From Cyathus striatus (taxonomy: Eukaryota > Basidiomycota > Agaricomycetes > Agaricales > Nidulariaceae), in the NCBI GenBank assembly GCA_025738555.1, contig JAOVFP010000001.1:8556001-8620000 (forward strand): DNA of 64,000 nt. The letters are read 5' to 3'. Both the position numbers and the translations under genes were made by a program. Of this stretch, positions 33,778 through 45,866 are shown piece by piece. Each line of letters opens with the position of its first letter. The first letter of the stretch is position 1. The notes beneath the pieces were generated by a model. It worked only from the letters and a program-made list of their open reading frames with translations. It was not told where the DNA came from and did no database searches.

Positions 33778-36318
33778 ATGCCGGTCTCAGACGCTGTACT
33801 TACGCAAATCCTTGCGCAGCTCGAGGCGATGCAGGTCTCGCAGCAAGCGATGCAAGCCAAGGTCCGTCCTCCCTCCATCTTTTCCATTCCAAATCCAATC
33901 CTCATCATATCACGAAGCTCGATGAACTGGCACTAACCAAGACCGGCGAAACGCCCTTGGAGCCCCGTCCCATCCCACCACATGCTCTTTCGGGATCAGC
34001 TGATAGCGTCAGTCCTCCTGTCGGTATATCTCCTGCGAGCTTGTCTTCTCCTGCACCATCTGTGCTCGCCTCTCAGGGAAACCCTTTGACTGATAAGGAA
34101 CGCGAGAAGCTATTGTATCCTGGTCGAGTTAACTTGACAAGTACGTTTCTCTTCATTCTGTTATGGTTTCGGTTATGGATAGGGGAGGGGGTGGGTAAAG
34201 GGGTGGGGATGGTTGAGGTATCAGTAACTTTTTCTGGGGGAAGGGGGACGTTGTGTACGACACGTGTCTAACTCAAGGTGTGGAGGAGGCGTGGCCAAGG
34301 GTCACCTTGGTCTTTTGACCACCCGACCACCGCATGTTACGCGTATTCTATCTTTTTACGTCTTGTGGTTGTACTATGCGACTGCACGGATAGACGATAG
34401 ACGATAGACACGATGTCTCCGGTCTTTGGGGGATCATCGCTGTACAGTCTGTCTTTCGACTTGACTATGCATGTGATCGAGCTACTGCGTCATTTCTGCC
34501 CCTTCTATTATTTGAGCTCGTGCAGGAGAGAGCTGATGCATTCACATTCAGTATCGCGACTTTTTGAATTTGAACTGCGTTGTTGACCCTAGAGGTTGTA
34601 TCCGAGCTGGAGACGTGCTACGGGATCGACGTTACGCGGTTTGGTTTTAGACTTGCAAACTACGAGCTGTGCCTCGTGCAAATCCCATTGATCTTCCTTT
34701 ACCATCGCCCCTTCCTCTTTTCTTCTATCTATCATTCTCTTTCCACGCCGTCAGCTGATACCAAACATTCCCTCAGCATACCCCGACCAGCATGGTATAT
34801 CCCCGTACCCTCTTACATGGGGGACCTCCTCAGGCAGCACCCGAGGACCCGTAATCTGCTCCCGCCTTCCAAGCACAATCAAACACCGCAACGCCATCGG
34901 CGCACACTCTGGCTCCTATTCTATCTACCGCGCTCTTTCCATAGCCATGGGCGCCCTCAATCCCTCGCACAAGCCGGACTACAGCAAAACCGAGCCCCCC
35001 GTCAATATCCCTCCCCAGCCCTCCTGGTCGGACCCGAAGAAGATCGTTAGCTTCGATCCATGGGGGCACTTGGTACCGCTGGTGTTCAAGGAACAAGTTG
35101 ACAATGGGCTAGATATTCGCCCGAGTATTGCGGTTACCAAGGCGCATTTGAAGATGAGCGAGTTGGATGAGAGTGCGAGGAGGGGGGATTTGGTTGTCGA
35201 TGGGATGCTCGTGATGAAGAGCCGTCCGTTGAAGAATGAGGATGGGAGTGTTAATGAGGCAGATCCGGGCGTTGAGGTCGGGGTTAGTAAAGCTGCCGTG
35301 GAGCCTGTTTGGTATCTTCCTGGTGTGGCGGAGAGATTTGGGATGTGCGTATTTTTGTTGGGTTTTTTGTTGTGTGTTTGGGCTGATGCGGTGTGTAGCT
35401 CGGAATCTCTCCTTCGTCGCGCGCTATTTGAAGATACAGGAGGAATGTACCCCGAGCTGATCACGCGACCTGATATCAAAGTCTTCCTCCCTCCTATCGG
35501 GGGCTTGACTGTCTACATCTGTACGTTCTTTCGGGATATCATTCGTTCTTTGCTAAATCTCGTTCGTAGTCGGTAACCCAGAATTCATGTATGACCCCTC
35601 CAAGATCCTCACTCTCCGTGTACACGACGAATGTAATGGTTCTGATGTATTCGGAAGCGATATATGCACGTGTAAACCGTACCTAGTATACGCCATTGAA
35701 GAGTGTATTCGCACTGCGCAGCAAGGTGAGTCTTAAGTCTCTCGCTTCTTTATACATGTAACATTCCGTTCATCTTTACAGGCGGAGTTGGAGTCGTAGT
35801 CTATTTCCGCAAGGAAGGCAGAGCTCTTGGTGAAGTGACTAAATACCTCGTTTATAACCTCCGCAAGCGAGGAGGGGATTCTGCGGATAAGTACTTCAAA
35901 TCGACAGAATTGATCGCAGGCGTGAAGGATATGAGGTTCCAAGCGCTTATGCCAGACGTGCTGCATTGGTTAGGTATTACGAAGGTGGATAATATGATTT
36001 CTATGAGCGATATGTGCGTATTTGTTTCTTCGTCAGAATTTGGAATAGACGTGATACTTCCGTTTGTAGGAAATACGATGCGATTGTAAAGAGTGGCATT
36101 CCCATTCTGAAACGGTATGATATTCCCGGTATGTCGCCCCCCTTTTTTTGTCTTGACTTCGATGCTGATGCATACACGTAGACCACCTCATCCCACCCGA
36201 CTCGCGCGTCGAAATCGACGCTAAGATCGCCGCTGGGTACTTTTCTAGCACCAAGAAGCTTACTGAAGCCGACTTGGTCAAAACTGTTGGGAGAACTTGG
36301 GAGGAGACCGAGCACTAA
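33778..36318 (+). CDS. URC1: GTP cyclohydrolase II-like protein, URC1 (uracil catabolism) type
   Basis: The protein has the fungal/bacterial GTP_CH_N region followed by a GTP cyclohydrolase II-like domain. This layout is known from Urc1p of the uracil catabolic (URC) pathway. The long N-terminal region includes YPDQHGISPYPLTWGT and RLPSTIKHRNAIGAHSGSY. The cyclohydrolase domain keeps the zinc-binding Cys set (HDECNG, then CTC) and a KEGRALGEVTKYL segment matching the usual QEGRGIG loop. Exon 1 is 33778-33861 and exon 2 ends at 34140. An unusually long 636-bp intron (34141-34776) follows, then exon 3 from 34777. Further short introns begin near 35345, 35521, 35726, 36013 and 36130. The stop is TAA 36316-36318. 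The frame is open throughout. The biochemical role of Urc1 is not the same as riboflavin-pathway RibA, so the function is given by family only. Confidence 0.88.
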
Positions 36319-37285
36319 GGTCGCTTTTGCTGGTTCGGTAATGACACATGACTCGTACTTGCTAACTGAGAAGTGGGTGTTGTAATCGTCATTTGCTTTG
36401 TGTGACTACTTCATTTGTGATATTTAGTAACGTTCAAATCGCTGTAATATACCCTGTATGACGCTGGCTGATATTGGCATGAAAGTAATATTCAGGGAAA
36501 GAGTTGCAAGACTTGAGGAACCTTCTAATAGTGTAGCAGTGTTCGAACTTTAAATAAGTGTTCCTGACGCCTGCACCTGCAACTTGTGAATGCTATGAGC
36601 ATCTCGTGTAATAATAAATTAATTCTGCGCAATACATCTCACTCTTTACTTACTGGGCGGTGTAATGTTGATGACTTGCAAAGGTTCTTTCTTCACGGTA
36701 TAACACCTTTAGTGCACTTGCCGGCCGCAGTCTGAGTCCCATGTTGTGGTCGTTACTCATCGTGTTCGCCTTCAAATATGCATTGCAAATTAATCAGCTT
36801 TAGGATTCGCATAGGCTGCTAGTATTAATGTTACAATTTCTGCGCCATGTGCCCCTTTTGGTGTCATACCACTGACTGTTCTCCTCTAGCAGTCTTTTAC
36901 TGCTTGCTATTTTACCCCCACTATGTGCTTTCATGGGTATTTCTTCCTTAAAGTGAGCATTTATCGATGGCCTCCATTTGCCATAGGTTTTGCTTCCCTT
37001 CGAAAACCACAGTTTGTGACACGCGTCTTGATGTGTGTCGTTTTTGCTTCTGTTTAGGATTTCCACGTAATGATATAAAGACATTGAAGTAATAGTTATA
37101 GGAATAAAGAAAACTTGAGGAAACCTTTGCGCGAGAACTTGGTCTTGGATCCTGGCGAGGACCAGCGCAGGAATCAGGATGGTGGTACCAGAAAAAGATG
37201 ATCGCGCGCCACCTTCCTGTTGAGTCGAAGACTATGATCCCTCTCTCGGTTCCCTTCAAGTGAAATCGTCCACTTCTCTGGAAGT
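36319..37285. other. non-coding stretch between convergent genes
   Basis: I see no gene. Minus-strand open frames near 36800-37260 have no recognisable motif and lie beyond the stop of the DUF6533 gene; they may belong to its 3' region or be chance. Confidence 0.4.
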
Positions 37286-39084
37286 CTACAACTCGTCTAT
37301 TTCATGCCCTTCCTCAGAGTTGCCGGCGGTACCAAGCGTGGGATGGGCAAAGAAAATTGACCGCGACGCAGAGGTAGTGCTTTCATTTCCATCTATGTTT
37401 GACATTTTCCGCAAATTCAGTATCAATCGAGATCCCTGATGGCTTTTAAATGTTAGCCTATAAAATGAATGCATTGTAACTGACAGCAAATGACATCATT
37501 GCATTGTACCACCTGTAATCGTATGAGAAATATTTAGATCGACAACAATACTGATGGAATTCACTGGTTGAAAAAGAGATTAAATCGATTAAATCTTAGT
37601 CCTTTGGGAACAATCGAACTCCACGTTTCAACTACCGTAAATACTAAAAAATATCTTGATTAGAAAGCCACTTCTCCAAACATATTTTCAAAAATCTCTC
37701 ACTAAAGATGATGACAAAAAATAGTGCCCCATCATGCACAAAGGATGTTAGAATAGGAAACCTGGTTTTTCTACTATTCAACATGTTTCGCAGTCTGCCT
37801 TGAGTTTTACTGAAATCCTTCCAAAATCTGAAAATGGTTAGTAGAAACATAGCAACTGTTGACAAAATTAAGTACATGCTCATGGAAAGTTGAATTGAAC
37901 ATACAATGGATGCCCAGATTGACTCCCAAATAAACAGTTGATAGCAAGTCGAGAAGATTTGCATTATTAGGAATGCGCCCGGGGCACACCAATCCTGGAA
38001 TTTCAACAAGATTCGTACTGTATGCAATTCCAAGTATTATGGCATAAGTGACGAATATCTAAAATGATGTTTAGAGTGCAACAATTAAGTGGTAAGCGGT
38101 TACTAATATTTAGCGCACCAAGAATTCTGCTAGTTAGTTTCCACATGGCACATCAGTCTTAATCAACAAATAGTATTATCACTTACCACCTATACATATC
38201 CCTAGAAAACACACCACTATTGTTATTTTAAGATTAGTAAACATATAGTTATTGATGGAAAGCACACTTTTTCTGTTGTTCCCATAACAAGCAGCAACTC
38301 GTAATGCAAAGATAAGGTCCACTGTAGTATTTACTATTAATGGTCCTGCTCTATGACCGCTGTTTATCTTAGGATGTGCAATAAAATGAACATCCATACG
38401 TTTGATTATACCAGTAAGCTACGCGACAGCTGCAGTGACAAGTTAGATACTAATTAACCCAATCATTCTGGTATAATTACAACTGATTTCATAGATTCAG
38501 TTGACGTAACAGTATAATCATGTGAGAATTACTGACATTGAGTGATACGGTTCCCAGTATCTCAAATGATGGTGCTATAGACAGACAAATTAGGTAAATA
38601 TCGATCTTCCACATGAAGAACACTTAGTACAAAGAAATGTGTTGAGTCTGTAGAGCCCAGCACGTGAGTGACACATTTCTTTAGTAGGTATATGCAGCTT
38701 ACGAAAGATATAGAAGACAATAGTATCTTGAAATAATGTAAAGAATCTTAGGAATGGACCATTTCATTCCACTAATAAATCGGCATCCTTTTAGATATAC
38801 CTTAAATAGCAGGATGCGCATATTACCGACCACCATATGTATTTCACCTACCAGATGTCAGATCATAAACGGAAGTTCCACAACATAACAGTGATCATAC
38901 CTCATCGAAAAAGCAGTAAATAAGATCGTACACAAGGGAAGATATAACAGCCACTGAATCATAGTAAGTGGGAAGACAGGGTTCCGAAGCATAACGACGC
39001 ACCGCGAACATAATTTCCTGTTATGACTTGATATACAAAGTGAACTATTTCGTTGATGGGAATACCTGAGTAAGTATCGCTCAT
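37286..39084 (-). CDS. DUF6533-type seven-helix membrane protein
   Basis: This is a multi-exon gene on the minus strand. Exon 1 starts at ATG 39084-39082 (MSDTYSGIPINEIVHFVYQV). After a short intron comes VAVISSLVYDLIYCFFDEV, then KYIWWSVICASCYLR and YYCLLYLS. The Y-D-L-(I/L)-x-F-x-x-E-V--Y-x-W pattern is the DUF6533 signature. Later exons give NTTVDLIFALRVAACYGNNR (helix 3 with the L-R-V-x-A-x-Y-x-x-N-R motif). They then give the IFVTYAIILGIAYSTNLVEI region (38060 downward), LSMSMYLILSTVAMFLLTIF and FVHDGALFFVIIF. The last exon has the tail SHQGSRLILNLRKMS and ends at 37286. Function is unknown; the family is widespread and expanded in Agaricomycetes. The join between the helix-4 and helix-5 exons is uncertain. 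Confidence 0.75.
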
Positions 39085-41614
39085 GGTCAAGTTGTGTAAC
39101 ATTTAAGGTGGGAGGTACTAAACTGAAATCACTTATATATACAGTTTGCACCAATGACGCAACGTAAATAGGGGAAGTCAAACCTGGCGATACAAGATTA
39201 CGATGAGATCAAACGGTGAAACGATACAACTTTCAAATGAACACATGCAAAGATCAATTACATACCTTTGCGCCACCAAGCAGCCAGGTTTGACCTCCTT
39301 AATAGCATCCCACAGCATCCGTATATAACGCCCACATCAGATGTCAGAACCCCATGTAACATCTCAGTCGAGGTTCACAGAGGTTGGTACACTGCTAACT
39401 TTGTCCGGCCCGAATACAGTGTACACATTTACACGTAGCATCCCCACTCCAAAAGCTCGCTGTTTTGACCATTCGTGATGTCAGTATGGTCGTGAAAGGC
39501 GGTGTGCAATTCCAGGAGGTATTGAGCGTTTCGAGAAGACGGAGAGAGCAAAGAATTTTGGTACTGCCCACTCAAATTATCTGATGGAATGTCGGTGCTG
39601 TAGAATGGCACTATTGATATAATGTATACTAGTTTAATTCATCACTAGATAGACATTAACTTTATGAAAAGAACGCAAGGTAGATGTGTATAGAGTTAAC
39701 TTACGCAGTGGGAATTTCGAAAGGTTCATCCGGTGAACTATAGTTTTTGCCTGGAGAGCGTAATTAGTTCATATTAACCCTAAGTATTCATGTTCTCAGC
39801 GAGTCGATGAAAAACTCTGCGAAGAAATTCGCTACGTAGCTTGAAGTGATTGATACGGCTAGTTGGTGAGTTGTAGCCGGTACGGAATGAGGTGCAGGGT
39901 ATTAGTACCGCTGAACGATACGGTATGCAGCTGAAGTAAGAGAGCCACGATTCGGCGTCTATTCTTTCAGCGATTTAACACTGATAGATGTACAGAGTTT
40001 CTGTCAGTAGAGGCTCTAAGCGGAAATAATGATGGTGGTACTGCATCAGGAAAAAACGGCAAGGTGATGTAGTATTACATAGACTGTATAGCACGTGTAG
40101 TCGGCTAGACAAGTCCCCGTTTGATAGACCTGTATAGCAACCCGCTAAACTATCATAGATCTAGATAGATTGAGATAGCCAAGCTGACCGTCTCTGTGGA
40201 TCTACTTAATTGTGCCTAAGGATATGTCGTCAACCGATGTATCGCACTATATGGTGTATATAGGCGGTTGTAGTTTATATCATATCATATACCTATTACT
40301 ATCATATGATGCATTGCTGTTCTCTGTTAATAACGACACTCGGCAATAATAAATCAGATCGAGCAAATATATTTTGTATGCTACTCATGTACATGACTCA
40401 ATAAAAAGTATGTACATCCTTGGAACGTACAACGGCCATAATACCCCCCTTCCTCAGTGGCCACAGCCCAGAGTTCGATGTTTCACTACAAATAAAACAC
40501 TCACAATAAATAAATGTATCGCAAAATGACTAGACAAACACATATGAACCTGTGAAAGTAAATGAGCGAAAGGTTAACTAAGAGATTGCAGGATAACATA
40601 CCCTGCTATCCAAGACGAGACGATAAAGATAAACAGTACTAAGATAGAATACTACTGAAATGATTAGCGAAGGAAAACTGAGGGTAAGTACAGCACTTAC
40701 ACCGTCTCGTGGTAGGATAAACTCAATAAACCACCTCCACCTCTCAGACATAAGTGATGCACTTGCACCAACACATCCAGCATACCTCCCATTATATAAA
40801 CTAGCAGGATCAACCACATGCGCAATCCTCCAGTATGCCAAGGCACATTTGAAAAGGGATACTATGATGAATCACTGGAGAAACATGATAGTATCAACAG
40901 ATTTCAAAAGGTGAAATAGAACACTTACGTGACACTCAAGCACATACACTCTTGCCAGGCATACATGCTGTCTGAAAAGATGAGTATGTGATATGGGCAG
41001 ATAGTGAGCAGGGGAGGAAAGAGGTAAATGTGAGTGAGGGAGTAGGGAGGGAGAGTTGGCGGCGGAAAGAAAGGAATGTGGTTGCGAGACAAGAACGAGT
41101 CGAAACTCCGAAGGGCCAAACCGGAATGGGTAAACAAACAAACAAAAATTCGATCGTTGACATAGTCATGTGACAGCAAAATTGCGTGCATCAACGATCA
41201 TTGAAGTTTGATGTCTCTTAGAATCGACTTGGCACTCGTCCTCTTCTTGCCATATTTGCTGGTGCATACAAAATTTTATTTAGTTCTTCAATATTTCAAT
41301 CTTCAAGCTGTAATGATTTTTCAGAATAGCAAAATGGAATATTTGTATAGTCTATAAGATATTACAGCTTAACTATAATGTTTTACATAGTGTCACCTAC
41401 AAAATATGAAGATATACAAAGTCAATGTATCATACCTGCAAGGTTACAGAAACTATAAACATTTCACTATGTGTATGTCGAGCTACAGCAACCATCTCAT
41501 ATTCTATGGAATGCTATATCAACTATGCGGTGCGGCATAAGCAGCCGACGATCAATATCGGCTAGGGCACTTGGCGCTTATCAATGTTGCTAAATCCGTG
41601 TTTCCTGATGTGTA
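39085..41614. other. non-coding, part of a segmental duplication
   Basis: I see no gene. 39780-40000 resembles 45520-45720 in order and orientation (shared TACGTAGCTTGAAGT and AGCGAT-TAAC-CTGATAGAT). Segment 40020-41610 has no counterpart in the second copy and may be an insertion. Short minus-strand frames at 40578-41194 are pyrimidine-biased and not convincing. Confidence 0.45.
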
Positions 41615-41749
41615 CGTTGTCGGATGTCTCAGTTAGATAGGCTTTGTGCCGCGGGCCGGAGGGGAAGCGGGTTTCTACATAGCCGATGGAGTGTGTACGG
41701 ACTAGAAGGGTTAGGGTTAGCCTAGTCGGAAATCCAGAATTAGCTCGGG
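41615..41749. repeat. segmental duplication, copy P left part
   Basis: This matches 45745-45830 over GTGCCGCGGGCCGG and TAGCCGATGGAGT. It also matches 47967-47990 over GCCTAGTCGG and ATTAGCTCGGG. Copy P is interrupted after 41749 by an inverted-repeat element and resumes at 42722-42840. Confidence 0.65.
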
Positions 41750-42728
41750 TGTGGAAAGAACAGTGAAAGGACAGGAAAGGATCACCCCAGATAATAGTGA
41801 ATCGGATCACGGTAAATATGGTACAACCCGATTTTTCACACCTCCCAAAAAAGGCTATTTTGCGCATCGGGGTGAGAAAAATAATCTGAATAAGCTATGG
41901 AGCGGTTCACCTAAACACCGCTACTTTTGTACAAGATAAATTGCTCACTCATATTTTAACCTACTACTTATTTGTCTTACAGAAACATTTGTTTTAGATT
42001 ATGTAATATATAAACGCACGTGCCATTTCATAACCATTCTCCAAGCTTTTCACCAATTTCTCCCCCTCAAGTTACCCTCAAGCTCGTTGAAATTATCATC
42101 ACAATTGATTTCAGAGCCTGAAAGTCCTGTGTTATTGTCCTTTAAGTTGATTCATATTTATTTATAGGACTCAAAGATGCAAAGCTGAACTTCCCGTCAT
42201 GGTTCCCCAAAGTGATTACCTTCATTGTTTACAGAAAGAAGTTAGAACAAATTGGACAAGGTAATGACAGTTTTTTTTCTTATTCTCGGAACGATTTGTA
42301 TTGCACCCAAAACCTGTGAGTTCTTGGGTGTGCTGAGTGCACCACTTGGTATGCTGATGGCATTGGTTCTGCTGGTTGCTTTGGGTTACTAGCCACTGGT
42401 TGTTTCTAATGTTGTAAGCTTTATGTCATTTTGTGGTAGCTTTATCAGCCTTTACCAACCATGTCCATGCAACAGTTTATCAAGCTGTTTCTTCTTGTAT
42501 TGACTCATGATATGCGTACATATACAGGAATGAGGAGTAACGACAAAAACCACTTTGCCTGCACTATGTATGTAATAATATCTTTATGTTGCAAGTGTGG
42601 CACCAATGCTAATTTTAAATTGTTCAAATAGTAAATTGGCCGCTATACAAAAGTAGGGGTGTTTAGGTGAACCGCTCCATAAAATCTGTACTATATTTAC
42701 AATGATCCGATTTACCCTTGTCTGAGGT
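41750..42728. mobile_element. about 1 kb inverted-repeat element
   Basis: The left arm (41798-41825 plus 41894-41935) and right arm (42640-42714) are reverse complements over two blocks: AATCGGATCA...GTAAATAT-GTACA and TATGGAGCGGTTCACCTAAA followed by CACC-CTACTTTTGTA. The left arm has an extra 68 bp inserted between the blocks (41826-41893), itself partly palindromic. The element interrupts a sequence that is continuous at 47990-48000. Exact ends and target duplication (perhaps GGTGTGG/GAGGTGG) are uncertain. Confidence 0.65.
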
Positions 42729-42840
42729 GGATGGGGCGCAGCTGATAGTTACGCGTCTTTGCGGTGGATGCTGCGGTGTGGCGTGGGTGGATGTGCTGCG
42801 AACAGCGATGGGACGTGTGATGGTGGGATATGGAAACCCC
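42722..42840. repeat. segmental duplication, copy P right part
   Basis: This is nearly identical to 47996-48107 (GTGCTGCGAACAGCGATGGG; GACGTGTGATGGTGGG). It lies just beyond the 3' end of the intact F-box gene. Confidence 0.8.
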
Positions 42841-42875
42841 CAACTCTACATAAGCAATTTATCGTATATAACTAG

Positions 42876-44306
42876 TCAATTCACCTTGAATGTAACTGTA
42901 CGAATTTTATATTGTCCTTTTTTCTCTTTAAACAAAACGTCCACCCCATTCCGCTTCAGATCCTCAAAACTATCCACCACATTCCTATTGACCTCGTTGT
43001 TCAGAAGTGACGTTTCATACAAAACTTCGAAAACCACCAATCGCATCATGCCCTCCGATGTCGAAGAATTTATACGCGATCGCAGCGCCTGCAAAACCGC
43101 ACGATAGTCACACCGGCCTTCATCGATACAGATTTGGGACTCCCTGAGGCCTGGAAGAAACGCCGCTGAGCTCAACTTCTGTATAAATGCAGGGAAGACG
43201 TTGAAACGATAGGCATGCTTGCCTTGCTTCAACTGAAGCTTTTCAACGGTACCGTTCACGCAGTCCAAGGCTGGCCAGAGATCATCATTAAACGAGTCCA
43301 ATTCCAGCTTCAATGTATCCAAAGGGCACCCTGAACTTCTCACAAACTTTCCAAGTGGTTCCAACAAATTGATCTGCGGTTGATTCCAAGTTACAAGGCT
43401 ATTACTTTCCGGGTAGTCAGGACTCTCACTACGCAAGTGAAATTCGCGTAATGCAGGACATAGAATGCTTCGGAGAATGACTGGTACGAATTTCTGTTCA
43501 GTGTTCACGATCTTCAGGGAGATCAGGGAGATGTGTACAACGACTGCAGCTCCGTCAGGGAACGTGAAAGAAGTACAAATAGGGGCTTCGGAATTCTGGC
43601 CATTATTTATGCCATCACAAGTCAAATGAGTGAGGTTAGGCAAGAAGTAGATTGCCTTGAGGCACCTTTTCACTGACGTAGATTGGAGACGCAGGTCAGT
43701 TAACTGAGTGCTGGCTGCTAACTTTAACACTTTGATTTGACCCCAAATGGACATGGTGCGAAGTCGCGGGCTATTGCAGAACATTTTGTCATAGGAGAAT
43801 CGGTCTGTATAAAGATACATAACTTGGAGTTTCACCTCCTCGAGCACAGGTAGGTGACTCTCTGCAAGCTGATAAAAACCCTCCTGGTTCCCAATAATGC
43901 GGATGTCCAGGCATTTTAACATGTTTCCGACGTCCTTCATCTTCTCGAATGTGCCTGTTATCTCTTTAGGAATCGGATCAATATACGTCCAGTTCTGCAT
44001 GTCGAGCGAAATTGATAAGGGGCAGTTCTTCGCATTTTTCAAGTAGAGGTCGAAGAGCATCTTCTGTTGATGGTATCGATCACGGGAGAAGCAAATGGCT
44101 ATGGTAGACCACAGGTGCGGTGTTGACCGTACGATATCATACCATTCCTTGCATACTGCTCCGATTACAACAGCTTCTATAGTTCGTTTCTTGTACCAAC
44201 GTGGTACGTCGAAGTCGAGAAAACAAGCGTAGGCAAATATTATGTTCTTTATATCTAGGGGCAGCTGGCTGTTGAAATTTGAGTTCGAGACTGAGTTAAA
44301 GCACAT
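42876..44306 (-). CDS. F-box-type protein
   Basis: This is an intronless gene of 476 codons. The N-terminus (SQLPLDIKNIIFAYACFLDF) followed by VVIGAVCKEWYDIVRSTPHL and WSTIAICFSRD is the typical Agaricomycete F-box layout: Leu-Pro-x-(E/D)-(I/L) start, the V-C-x-x-W helix, then TPxLW. The rest is a chain of irregular leucine-rich repeats ending VLFKEKKGQYKIRTVTFKVN. Such proteins are thought to present substrates to SCF ubiquitin ligases; the target is unknown. The upstream neighbour at 44902-45519 is a broken copy of its C-terminal third. No introns or internal stops are needed. Confidence 0.85.
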   Translation of the reverse strand: MCFNSVSNSNFNSQLPLDIKNIIFAYACFLDFDVPRWYKKRTIEAVVIGAVCKEWYDIVRSTPHLWSTIAICFSRDRYHQQKMLFDLYLKNAKNCPLSISLDMQNWTYIDPIPKEITGTFEKMKDVGNMLKCLDIRIIGNQEGFYQLAESHLPVLEEVKLQVMYLYTDRFSYDKMFCNSPRLRTMSIWGQIKVLKLAASTQLTDLRLQSTSVKRCLKAIYFLPNLTHLTCDGINNGQNSEAPICTSFTFPDGAAVVVHISLISLKIVNTEQKFVPVILRSILCPALREFHLRSESPDYPESNSLVTWNQPQINLLEPLGKFVRSSGCPLDTLKLELDSFNDDLWPALDCVNGTVEKLQLKQGKHAYRFNVFPAFIQKLSSAAFLPGLRESQICIDEGRCDYRAVLQALRSRINSSTSEGMMRLVVFEVLYETSLLNNEVNRNVVDSFEDLKRNGVDVLFKEKKGQYKIRTVTFKVN

Positions 44307-44312
44307 GGTAAT

Positions 44313-44901
44313 CAGTAGTGCGGGAATTGGGGGATATTCGGTTGAGGATTTCAGTACACAGTTCGTATTTAAGTATATGTGGGATTTCCCGTGAATCAGG
44401 TCATGTGTTACGGTTACTCGGCCCGTTACGCGTTACGGAGAACAATGAGTTCACAAGGTGGCTTGTCGTTCCAATGAAATTAAAGTGGTGTCTTTGGATT
44501 GTGAATTACGAAAGGGTATGTAAGATACTACGGGGATAGAAACCTCCGAGAACAGCGCTGTTTTCCCAGACATTCATGTGAATCAAGAGGTTGCAGACGT
44601 TTACATTTCGATTAGATGTGCTGAATTGATTGATGGTCTCGTTTGCATGATATGTAGAATTTGATATGCTGGTATTACTGGCACTGAAAAATAGTGAATG
44701 CGACCTTGCTTTACCAGTCCTACTACACCGATACTGCCCTACTTATATCCGTAGTGCTCCCAGGACATAAAACGTGCGGTTGCCATTTGACGCGCAGATT
44801 CTCTGGACATTCTGAGGCTTGGGAAGTTGCTGATGTTTGTATTTGATATTGAAACAAACCTCCAACTCTAATTTGAAATCCATTGTATGTGGTTGGACTA
44901 T
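44313..44901. other. spacer between F-box gene and its broken copy
   Basis: This should contain the promoter of the minus-strand F-box gene. No TATA or other element stands out and no second gene is visible. Confidence 0.4.
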
Positions 44902-45519
44902 TTACTTGGAATTAATTGAACTGTGGTAAAGTGTCACCCCATTCTTCTTCAAATCCTCGAAACCACCAACCACATTCCTGTCCGTCTTGACGTTATCCGA
45001 GATTACAGCCATAGCTTCGAAATGCGCCAATCGTGCTATGTCTTCCGATGTCGAAGAATCCATACGCGCTCGCACAATAGTCGTACGGGCCTTTGGATAT
45101 ACAGAGCTGTAACTCTGTCGCGGAAGAAACACCGCTGAGCTCAATTTCTGTATAAATGCAGGGAAAATGTCGTATCGATAGACTTGCTTCAATATCGGCC
45201 AGATATCGTCGTTTAATCCATCCATTTCCAGCTCCTATGTATCCAAAAGGCACCCTGAACCTTTCACGAAGTCTCCAAGTGGTTCCAATAACGTAATCTG
45301 CGATGGTTTGTTATAAGATCCCTGTGTCTCGTGCAAGTGAATTTTGCGTAATGCAGGATACATAATGCTTCGGAGAATGAAAGACACGATATTCGTTTTG
45401 GTATACATCATCTTCAGGGAGTTATGCACAACGACGGCAGATCCGTCGAGGAAAGTAAAGGAAGAAGAAGTATGGTCTTCGAAATCCCACCCACTTTCTA
45501 TCCCATCACAGGTCATATG
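44902..45519 (-). pseudogene. broken copy of the neighbouring F-box gene (C-terminal third)
   Basis: Two frames, 45516-45235 and 45225-44902, align with the C-terminal third of the protein at 42876-44306. Shared stretches are SFTF-DG-AVVVH, FPAFIQKLSSA-FLP, SSTSE and FEDLK-NGV. A TTG-to-TAG change at the position of LDTLKLE gives an in-frame stop. Deletions and a changed C-terminal end are also present. The copy stops abruptly near 45520, where the segmental-duplication sequence begins, so it lacks the F-box and first repeats. Confidence 0.85.
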
Positions 45520-45744
45520 AGTGGCGAGTCGGTGGCTTCTTTGGGATGAAATTCCCTACGTAGCTTGAAGTAGTAATATAGCCCTATATATATGGAATGT
45601 TCAATGAGGAATTGACCGGAAATATACGTGTTCTTTAAATGTCAAGTTGATTCGACGTTGACTCGGATTATAAACGATCAGCGATCTAACGCTGATAGAT
45701 AAACGTCGTTTCACAACGGATAGAGGGATCAGTGTTATCGGATG

Positions 45745-45866
45745 TCATAGAGGTTCTCGGTTAGATAGACTTTGTGCCGCGGGCCGGGGGAGAAGCGGAG
45801 TTCTATATAGCCGATGGAGTAGAAGAAAGGTTGATTTGAAATTACCTATGGGGGTCAGGAGGAGAG
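45745..45866. repeat. segmental duplication, copy Q left part
   Basis: This is homologous to 41630-41690 (GTGCCGCGGGCCGG, TAGCCGATGGAGT). It is interrupted by the next element at the GGAGGAGAG target copy (45858-45866). Confidence 0.65.

Noticed and set aside
34979..35479. Antisense open frame of 166 codons
   Set aside because: Shadow of the URC1-type gene, which has clear family motifs on the plus strand.
40578..41194. Overlapping minus-strand frames of 77-89 codons
   Set aside because: Pyrimidine-biased sequence with no conserved motif and no splice logic.
41708..41719. GGTTAGGGTTAG, telomere-like
   Set aside because: Only two TTAGGG units inside a segmental duplication; too short for a telomere or clear interstitial array.
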